Shown here piece after piece: positions 57,789 to 64,000 of a stretch of 64,000 nucleotides of DNA. Numbering within the stretch: the first letter of the stretch is position 1; the number at the start of each line of letters is the position of its first letter. The notes beneath the pieces were generated by a model. It did no database searches and was not told the DNA's origin. It was given only the letters and a program-made list of their open reading frames with translations. The translations under genes and the position numbers were made by a program. Source of the DNA: CALOCY01 sp942491975 (lineage in GTDB: Bacteria; Bacteroidota; Bacteroidia; Bacteroidales; Prolixibacteraceae); NCBI GenBank assembly GCA_942491975.1, contig CALOCY010000004.1:620001-684000 (forward strand), given 5' to 3'.

Positions 57789-59366
57789 ATGAAAAAAAAT
57801 CTTCTTATTACATTACTAGTACTTTTTATAAGTGTATTATCGTTTGCCTCTACAATTAAAAACGGACAGATCAAAGATTCTAAAAACGGGTTAAATGTTA
57901 TTGTCGACAAGCGCATTGAAATGTTGGCTATTGTTCAATACCTGGCGGGTTATGAAATGATTGATACCAGTGAAACACCCTATCTAAAAAGAGTTGACAG
58001 CTATTTTTCTCCGTATAAAAACCACAAGGCTGTTCATATGTACAAAGAGATGATAGCAGCTGATATTTTTGGGTATGATGCCCCTGTGGTCACCATGCTC
58101 TATTTGGATGAGAATTTTAAGATTAATGGTGTGATTGAAGAACAATTGGTCAGAAGGGCTTCAGGACATGAAAAATTGAATGAGTTTATTTTACAACTGC
58201 AGGCCTTTAACAGGGATACAGGCTTTGATAAATTCTTTAAACAAAACTCAACGTATTATAGAAATGAAATTAAAGCTATCATTGAAAAAGATTTAAACGA
58301 TTTTAGTGAGATACAAAGGGTTAATGAGTTTTATAAAGTCCCTCAAAACAGCTACAACTATATTTATGCAGCTCTTTTTATTGGAGGGTATGGGCCAAAA
58401 ATTAAAGCATCAAACGGGAAATATGATTTATATACAATACAAGGAAGATTTGATGATGTTGAGTATTTAACATATATTACCCGTCATGAATTTAGTCATT
58501 CGTTTGTAAACCCTCTTGTTGATAAAAACCTTGCTGAACTTGATAAGTATAATAAACTGGCAGATCCAATTATGTCAAAAATGGAAGCAATTAATTATGG
58601 AGAGTGGAGAATAATGTTGTATGAACATATTGTAAGGGCTGTAACAACTGCAATGGCTTATAAATATGAAGGAGAAGAAGAGGCTGAAAAATTATTGAAG
58701 CAGGAGTACGGTAGTGGGTTTATTTATGTGGAGAATTTATACCTGGCACTCAGAAAATATATGGAAAACAATAATGCGAATGAAACTTTTGAAACTTTTT
58801 TTCCTGAATTAATCAATGTTATTGCTGAATATTCAACACAGGACATTGTTTATAAAAGCCTTCCAAGTTTTCTTGAGTATTATGCTGAATCTCCCAAATT
58901 TGCAATGGTATACTCTACTAATGAATCTTCTGATGAGCTAAACAAGAAAATTAAAGACAAAACCATAAAGGATAGTAAAGGATTTTTTAAAGTACCTAAA
59001 GAACTTATTTTTCCTGATACCATAGCTGTTAATACAGACCTGTCTGATTATTTTGTTGTTACGTATGGTAGTTTAGAGGGGAATGCTTACCTGAAAAAGT
59101 TGAAAGACTTTCCTGTAAAAGTAAAAGATAATGGAATTTGTACTGATAAGTATATGGAAGGACGCTATAGAATTATTGCTATGTGGCAAAATCCTGATAA
59201 CCCTGAAAACGGAGTGCTTGCTTATACAGGTACTGACGGTGAAATGGTAGTAAATATTAATCGTGTGCCGTTTGGCGGGAAAACGGATTATATAATTGCA
59301 AATAAAGACTTTAAAATTATTGAAGCAGGCAGTTACATTTTTAAGGATGGTAAATTTACTTTTTAA
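57789..59366 (+). CDS. Exported DUF4932 protein, putative zinc metallopeptidase
   Basis: 525 residues with a signal peptide (NLLITLLVLFISVLSFAS). The DUF4932-type central region contains HEFSH (His233-Glu234-His237) in ITRHEFSHSFVNPLV, and a possible third ligand Glu279 in MLYEHIVRA. These are the features of a zinc peptidase. A smaller C-terminal domain (MEGRYRIIAMWQNP...) follows. It is divergent from the LytTR kinase-regulator pair and could be its target. Enzyme activity is inferred from the motif only. Confidence 0.8.
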   Translation: MKKNLLITLLVLFISVLSFASTIKNGQIKDSKNGLNVIVDKRIEMLAIVQYLAGYEMIDTSETPYLKRVDSYFSPYKNHKAVHMYKEMIAADIFGYDAPVVTMLYLDENFKINGVIEEQLVRRASGHEKLNEFILQLQAFNRDTGFDKFFKQNSTYYRNEIKAIIEKDLNDFSEIQRVNEFYKVPQNSYNYIYAALFIGGYGPKIKASNGKYDLYTIQGRFDDVEYLTYITRHEFSHSFVNPLVDKNLAELDKYNKLADPIMSKMEAINYGEWRIMLYEHIVRAVTTAMAYKYEGEEEAEKLLKQEYGSGFIYVENLYLALRKYMENNNANETFETFFPELINVIAEYSTQDIVYKSLPSFLEYYAESPKFAMVYSTNESSDELNKKIKDKTIKDSKGFFKVPKELIFPDTIAVNTDLSDYFVVTYGSLEGNAYLKKLKDFPVKVKDNGICTDKYMEGRYRIIAMWQNPDNPENGVLAYTGTDGEMVVNINRVPFGGKTDYIIANKDFKIIEAGSYIFKDGKFTF

Positions 59367-59391
59367 TCGGTTGTCGTTTTTTTAGGTACTT

Positions 59392-59425
59392 AATCCCCGA
59401 AGATTTTTAAAAATCTTCGGGGATT
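59392..59425 (+). terminator. Terminator of the DUF4932 gene
   Basis: A perfect 17-bp inverted repeat AATCCCCGAAGATTTTT/AAAAATCTTCGGGGATT starts 25 bp after the stop. Confidence 0.75.
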
Positions 59426-59600
59426 TTAGTTTTATCCGACGATAAGATTTTGATAAAGGGAAAATAATGTGCAGATGAAATTGGGGTAACTTTTTATGGA
59501 TTAAATTGTTAATGTGTGAAATATAACGAAAGCTGTTTTTTCGTATCTTTAATAAGAATAGTTTTTGAAAAAAGTGTATAAACCCTAAAATCAGTTTATT

Positions 59601-60611
59601 ATGAAGTTTTTAAAGTATTTTTTGTACGTGGTTTTGGCCATTGTTGCCCTAGTATTGATATGGGCGCTCTTTTTGCCGTCAAAAATGACTATTTCTGCTG
59701 AGTCAACGATCAACCAACCTGTTGCAACGGTCTATCATGCTGTGGCATCGTTTCAGGACAGGGACAAATGGGATCCGTGGTTGGAAATGGATTCTACAGC
59801 AACAGCAGAGTTTGATTACAAAGAAGGTTATGTGGGATCTACTTACACCTGGGCAGGACCGATAATAAAAACCGGTAAAATGGAAGTGGTAGGGTCAGAG
59901 TGTTGTAAACAGATTAAGTCGCACATTTGGTTTGATGGAATGGAAGATCATTCTGTTGTAGAGTGGGCTTTTGAAGAGGTTGAAGGAAAAACCAACCTGA
60001 AATGGAGTTTTACCGCAGAAGGTGGCTATCCTATGGGGCGGATATACCTGTTTATGATGGAAAAAAGTATGCCTGCAAACCTTGAAAAAGGATTGGCCAA
60101 TCTGAAAGAACATATGGAAACCCCGGTAGCGACTGCTACGCTTTCGGAATTGGAAGAGAAAGAGTTCCCGGCCATGGATGCAATGATTATTGCAGGAGAA
60201 GCTACTTTGGAGAATGTAGGCTCGGTGATGGAAAAACTTTTTGGTGCATTAATGGTCGTTGTGGGTAAGCAAAATCTTGAAATAACCGGACATGCATTTT
60301 CACGTTGCCATGAATACAATGAGGCTGACGGAAGCATGAAATTTGTCGTGGGCGTACCGGTAAAATCCCAGGGAACAGCCGAGAACGAAGTGGTTCCGCA
60401 AAGTTATCCTGTTATTAAAGCTGTTGCTGCTGTACACACCGGCCCGTATGAAGCACTGTACGGATCATACGAAAAGATAGAGCAACAGATTAAAGAGAAA
60501 GAGCTGAATGTGGCCCAGGTTGCATGGGAATTCTACCTTACAGATATGGAGAAGGAGCCGGATAACACGAAGTGGCAAACATTGATTGCATTTCCGTTAG
60601 TGGAAAAATAA
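59601..60611 (+). CDS. SRPBCC-GyrI fusion membrane-anchored protein
   Basis: 336 residues. An N-terminal membrane helix (YFLYVVLAIVALVLIWALFL) is followed by an SRPBCC polyketide-cyclase-like domain (INQPVATVYHAVASFQDRDK). From about residue 185 a GyrI-like effector-binding domain begins (VIKAVAAVHTGPYEALYGSY, EFYLTDMEKEPDNTKW). Both domains bind small hydrophobic ligands. A ligand-sensing or detoxifying role is possible but unproven. Confidence 0.85.
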   Translation: MKFLKYFLYVVLAIVALVLIWALFLPSKMTISAESTINQPVATVYHAVASFQDRDKWDPWLEMDSTATAEFDYKEGYVGSTYTWAGPIIKTGKMEVVGSECCKQIKSHIWFDGMEDHSVVEWAFEEVEGKTNLKWSFTAEGGYPMGRIYLFMMEKSMPANLEKGLANLKEHMETPVATATLSELEEKEFPAMDAMIIAGEATLENVGSVMEKLFGALMVVVGKQNLEITGHAFSRCHEYNEADGSMKFVVGVPVKSQGTAENEVVPQSYPVIKAVAAVHTGPYEALYGSYEKIEQQIKEKELNVAQVAWEFYLTDMEKEPDNTKWQTLIAFPLVEK

Positions 60612-60635
60612 TTACAGCATAATACTGATTGTAAA

Positions 60636-60664
60636 AAGAGGCTGTCTGATTAAGGCAGCCTCTT
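60636..60664 (-). terminator. Bidirectional terminator between SRPBCC-GyrI and hydG
   Basis: The stem AAGAGGCTG/CAGCCTCTT is followed on the minus strand by TTTTT, serving hydG, and on the plus strand by CTATTT. Confidence 0.75.
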
Positions 60665-60699
60665 CTATTTAGCTAAAATGTGCGAGAAAAATATGTGAC

Positions 60700-62199
60700 T
60701 TAGATATAAATATCGCGATCGCCATTTTTAATGCGTTCGTAATCCAGTTTAAACTGGTTCATAATATTTTTATTCTTCTGGAAGAAAGAAGTATTGTTGA
60801 TTTGTGCCATTTCCTCTTCAATCAGCTTTTCGCCAATAGCCTTGGTTTCGGGCGAGGCATAATCATCAATATATTCACGGAACGTAAGTACGGCATTGAG
60901 CTTGCAATACTTTCCTTCCACACAGTGCTTGAGCATTCCCATGATGGTATCACCGGTACGTCCGCAACGGTAACCGGCCGTGCAGAAACTGGATATGTAT
61001 CCTAACTGTGCCATTTCCTTGATGATATCGTCCAGTTTGCGGTTATCGCCAATGGTAAACTGGCTTTTATCCAGCTCTTGCAGCGATTCGTGCTCCTGGT
61101 AGGCACCAATACCGATTTTGGTAGAAGCATCGGTTTGTGTGCAGCCCAATTGTATCGTCTCTTTCTTTATTTTCGGGTTTTCACGGCAGGTGATAATCAT
61201 TCCAGGGTAGGGCAGAGCCAAGCGCAATACAGCTACCAGCTTTTTAAAATCGTCATCGCCCACTATATATTTTGAATCAGTGCTTAGTTGTGCCTCAAGT
61301 GCTGCTGTCATGCGCGGGAATGAAACGGTGTGCGGCCCTACGCCAAACTGCCGTTCAAGGTCGAGGGCATGGTAGAGCAACCCCATTACTTCAAAACGCC
61401 AGTCATACACGCCAAAAAGTGCACCAATAGCCACATCGTCAATACCGGCATCAAAAGCACGGTGAAGGGCATACAATCGCCACAGGTAATTGCCTTTTAT
61501 GGTGTTTTGCGGGTGTACGATTTCGTAGGTGTCCCGGTGGTAGGTCTCTTGAAATACCTGGTACGTACCAATGCCGGCTTCTTTCAGCTTGCGTAAATCT
61601 TCGCTGGCCATGGGGGCGGCGTTTATATTTACCCTGCGGATACCCACTGTACGCCCGGTTATCGGTGCTTTCCGGTACACATCGTATACCGTTTTGATGG
61701 TATCCACCATATAATCGACATCGGAGCGCGGGTGTTCACCGTACACCATTATCAGGCGTTTGTGTCCCTGGTCAAGTACTGCTTCTGTCTCACGGCGTAC
61801 CTCATCCATCGTGAGTATACGGCGTACCTCTTTCGAATTTTCATGACGAAAACCGCAGTAGAGGCAATTGTTCACACAAAGGTTGGAGCAGTAAAGCGGT
61901 GCAAAAAATACAATACGGTTGTCGTATACTTTCTGCTTTATTTTTAGTGCCGCTTCATTGATCTCATCCCACAATTCGGGGTCTTTAACGTGTAGCAGTG
62001 CTGCTGTCTCGTCGGGGGTTAATGTCTTTATTTCGAGGGATTTTTTAATAATATCCCTGATCTGTTGTTTATCCGGATTCTTATTGCTCTCAAGCTTTTC
62101 AAAAATCTCGCTCTCATCGATAAAGCACTTTCCATCGATCAAAAATTTATCAATCTGATCCTGCTTTATTACCGATTTTACCCAGTCACTTGTTTTCAC
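60700..62199 (-). CDS. hydG: FeFe-hydrogenase maturase HydG
   Basis: 499 residues, a radical SAM tyrosine lyase that makes the CO and cyanide ligands of the hydrogenase H-cluster. The SAM cluster motif CVNNCLYC (Cys108, 112, 115) is intact. The C-terminal region that holds the second cluster reads FCTAGYRCGRTG (Cys406, Cys412), with KYCKLNA (Cys432) 26 residues after Cys406. The usual CX2CX22C spacing would place the second cysteine at residue 409, where Gly is found; nearby Cys412 could replace it. It lies next to the hydrogenase subunit gene on the same strand but 386 bp apart with a terminator between. Confidence 0.92.
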   Translation of the reverse strand: MKTSDWVKSVIKQDQIDKFLIDGKCFIDESEIFEKLESNKNPDKQQIRDIIKKSLEIKTLTPDETAALLHVKDPELWDEINEAALKIKQKVYDNRIVFFAPLYCSNLCVNNCLYCGFRHENSKEVRRILTMDEVRRETEAVLDQGHKRLIMVYGEHPRSDVDYMVDTIKTVYDVYRKAPITGRTVGIRRVNINAAPMASEDLRKLKEAGIGTYQVFQETYHRDTYEIVHPQNTIKGNYLWRLYALHRAFDAGIDDVAIGALFGVYDWRFEVMGLLYHALDLERQFGVGPHTVSFPRMTAALEAQLSTDSKYIVGDDDFKKLVAVLRLALPYPGMIITCRENPKIKKETIQLGCTQTDASTKIGIGAYQEHESLQELDKSQFTIGDNRKLDDIIKEMAQLGYISSFCTAGYRCGRTGDTIMGMLKHCVEGKYCKLNAVLTFREYIDDYASPETKAIGEKLIEEEMAQINNTSFFQKNKNIMNQFKLDYERIKNGDRDIYI

Positions 62200-62460
62200 T
62201 GTAGTGCTTGTTTTATTTGACGATATAAAGATAATTCTGTTTCAGACAAAAAAGTATGATAAAAGACAAACAACGCGGGAATGAAATTGTTTTTTAACAT
62301 GGAATAAAAGATTGCAGGATTTTTAGACTACAAGACGATTAGAAAAAATATGCATGGGTGTTAGTCGGGAATTTATTCATGCGTATTTGGCAGGGCTTTT
62401 TGATATGCCAGTTTATCCGTGCATTTCGAAAATATTTTGGGAAATAACTGTGTATTACAG

Positions 62461-62490
62461 GGATGTCATCTTTCTAAAAAGATGACATCC
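62461..62490. repeat. Hairpin sharing its stem with 13934-13967
   Basis: GGATGTCATCTTT/AAAGATGACATCC with a 4-nt loop and no T-tract. Otherwise the 62200-62585 gap holds only the hydrogenase terminator. Confidence 0.6.
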
Positions 62491-62550
62491 TTCAGCTATT
62501 TTGTAATATTTATTCCCTGTCAGGTTTGACGTATGAAATAAAGGGCAAAA

Positions 62551-62576
62551 AAAACACGGGCTTCAGCCCGTGTTTT
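62551..62576 (-). terminator. Terminator of the hydrogenase gene
   Basis: A perfect 12-bp stem AAAACACGGGCT/AGCCCGTGTTTT with a TC loop and a T-run on the minus strand, 10 bp past the stop. Confidence 0.85.
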
Positions 62577-62585
62577 TTAATTTAT

Positions 62586-64000
62586 CTAGTAACGCTGACG
62601 CGGAACATACTTGGTGTGGAGCAGATCGTGTGCTTTTTTGCTGTGTGGTTCTCCCAGGAAGTCAGCGTATATCTTTGTGACTTCCGGATTCTCGTGTGAT
62701 TTACGTAATGACATGCCCATATCTTCGGCATAAATAGCCTCTGCGCGTTTTTGCCTGATTTCAGGATTGGTTGGAATAGGTTGCCCGCCGCCCCCAAGGC
62801 ATCCGCCCGGACAAGCCATCACCTCAATAAAGTGATAATCGGCAGTACCGGCTTTGATGGCATCCATAACTTTCTTGGCATTTACCAAACCGTGTGCAAC
62901 AGCACATTTCAACTCTACGCCATCAAGGAATTTCCACTCATCGACAGGATTTTCAATTTTCACCGATGCTTCACGAACACCTTCCATACCCCTTACGGCA
63001 GTAATGTTGAGGTTTTCGAACGGTACTTCACGACCGGTTACCAATTCATAGGCTGTACGCAGTGCTGCTTCCATAACACCTCCGGTAGCACCGAAAATAA
63101 CAGCTGCACCGGTTGATTCACCCATCAGCTTGTCATATTTTGACTCTTCCAGACCGGCAAATTCGATACCTGCCTGTTTGATCATGATAGCCAATTCGCG
63201 GGTAGTCAATACATAGTCTACGTCACGGTAACCACTGTCCAGCATTTCAGGACGGCTGGCTTCAAATTTTTTGGCTGTACATGGCATAATTGATACGGAA
63301 ACGATATTTTTAGGATCAATCTTCCGTTTTTCAGGATAGTATGTTTTTGCCAGTGCACCAAACATTTGTTGAGGCGACTTACATGTTGAGAGGTTGCCCA
63401 GGTATTCAGGGTACATGTGTTCGATGTATTTGATCCACCCCGGAGAACATGACGTTGCCAATGGCAGTTTTACATCAGGATCTTTGTCAACCAATGCATG
63501 TTTCAGACGGTGGAGCAGCTCTGTGCCTTCTTCCATAATGGTAAGGTCGGCAGTAAAGTCAGTATCAAGAACAGCGTCAAAACCTAAACGTTTCAGTGCA
63601 GATACCATTTTCCCGGTAACGCGTTCTCCCGGTTTAAACCCGAGTTCTTCACCCAAACCGATACGTACGGCAGGAGCTGTTTGTACAACTACATGTTTTT
63701 CAGGATCAGCAATTGCATTCCATACGTCCTCAATGTAGTTTTGCTCAACTAGTGCACCGGTAGGACAGTGGTTCACACACTGTCCGCAATTGGTACAAAC
63801 CACATCAATAATAGGTTTCTCGAAGAATGTAGAAATCTTCATTTCGTCACCTTTATGGGCTACAGTAAGTGCATTTACCCCCTGTAGCTCGGCACATGTA
63901 CGTACACATCGCTGACAACGGATGCAGCGACTGTCGTCTTTCATAATTGATGGTGAGAAATTATCAATGGTATAACATTGTGAAGGTACGAGGTCAATAA
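62586..64000 (-). CDS. FeFe-hydrogenase catalytic subunit (HndD/HydA-like), 5' truncated at the window edge
   Basis: The frame stays open to the right edge (upstream residues ..NFSPSI before the Met at 63944), so the N-terminus with the expected 2Fe-2S domain is outside. The visible part has two 4Fe-4S motifs (CIRCQRC..C and CTNCGQC..CP). The H-cluster domain follows with L1 TSCSPGW, L2 MPCTAKKFE and L3 EVMACPGGCLGGGGQP. The TSCSPGW form, with Ser in place of the second Cys of TSCCPxW, is one I recall from HndD-type subunits. A small C-terminal domain ends the protein. Subunit partners, if any, would lie to the right. Confidence 0.93.
   Translation of the reverse strand, partial: IDLVPSQCYTIDNFSPSIMKDDSRCIRCQRCVRTCAELQGVNALTVAHKGDEMKISTFFEKPIIDVVCTNCGQCVNHCPTGALVEQNYIEDVWNAIADPEKHVVVQTAPAVRIGLGEELGFKPGERVTGKMVSALKRLGFDAVLDTDFTADLTIMEEGTELLHRLKHALVDKDPDVKLPLATSCSPGWIKYIEHMYPEYLGNLSTCKSPQQMFGALAKTYYPEKRKIDPKNIVSVSIMPCTAKKFEASRPEMLDSGYRDVDYVLTTRELAIMIKQAGIEFAGLEESKYDKLMGESTGAAVIFGATGGVMEAALRTAYELVTGREVPFENLNITAVRGMEGVREASVKIENPVDEWKFLDGVELKCAVAHGLVNAKKVMDAIKAGTADYHFIEVMACPGGCLGGGGQPIPTNPEIRQKRAEAIYAEDMGMSLRKSHENPEVTKIYADFLGEPHSKKAHDLLHTKYVPRQRY

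Overview
The window is chromosomal DNA from a member of the Bacteroidota, most likely an anaerobic or fermentative Bacteroidales/Marinilabiliales-type organism. Four things point there. A subtilase carries a type IX secretion sorting domain. The primary sigma factor is short (286 residues). Several promoters match the Bacteroidota TTTG / TAnnTTTG pattern, and the one complete rRNA operon has Bacteroidales-like 16S sequence. The FeFe-hydrogenase and HydG genes at the right end suggest hydrogen metabolism; the genus cannot be named from what is visible.

Layout. 1-3.6 kb: an operon of two Fe-S oxidoreductases and an acyl-CoA dehydrogenase, cut by the left edge. 3.65-3.87 kb: a small inverted-repeat element that recurs at 41.8 kb. 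4.1-7.9 kb: an A+T-rich secreted subtilase. 7.9-13.8 kb: the rRNA operon (tandem promoters, 16S, tRNA-Ile, tRNA-Ala, a third tRNA-like cloverleaf, 23S, 5S). A terminator-plus-promoter module of about 92 bp after 5S is repeated at 14.6 kb and brackets a small secreted-protein gene. 14.7-23.1 kb: housekeeping and small-domain genes (DUF2520 protein, KdsC-like phosphatase, HD and CYTH proteins, DUF3078 outer-membrane protein, UbiA prenyltransferase, SRPBCC, DUF985 cupin, a decayed macro domain, DUF4440 lipoprotein, EamA transporter). 23.2-28.7 kb: pheT and an M16 protease. 29.2-34.1 kb: surE, a small membrane protein, lpxB and a fused gldF-gldG gene.

34.1-37.4 kb is an accessory island: an IS200/IS605-type insertion sequence, two A+T-rich unknown genes (one frameshifted at a poly-A run), and a three-gene kinase toxin-antitoxin locus of the HipBST type, preceded by a matched pair of dyad operators. 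37.7-43.3 kb: dnaN, a DnaQ-like exonuclease, an FAH-family enzyme, a frameshifted LA_2272-type surface repeat protein and a PagL-like lipid A deacylase. 43.5-55.7 kb: rpoD, an HtrA protease, dapF, a LOG protein, gyrB, an outer-membrane barrel protein with a large TPR protein, and ftsE. 55.8-60.6 kb: a LytTR two-component pair, a divergent DUF4932 (HExxH) protein and an SRPBCC-GyrI fusion. 60.7-64 kb: hydG and the catalytic subunit of an FeFe hydrogenase cut by the right edge.

Much of the window is envelope and core housekeeping: lipid A (lpxB, a KdsC-like step, a PagL-like step), outer-membrane proteins, periplasmic proteases, gliding/secretion, replication and transcription. The least expected features are the tRNA-like cloverleaf in the rRNA spacer, the HipBST locus with its paired operators, the duplicated terminator-promoter module and the two-copy inverted-repeat element. 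All calls come from reading the sequence; no database search was run.
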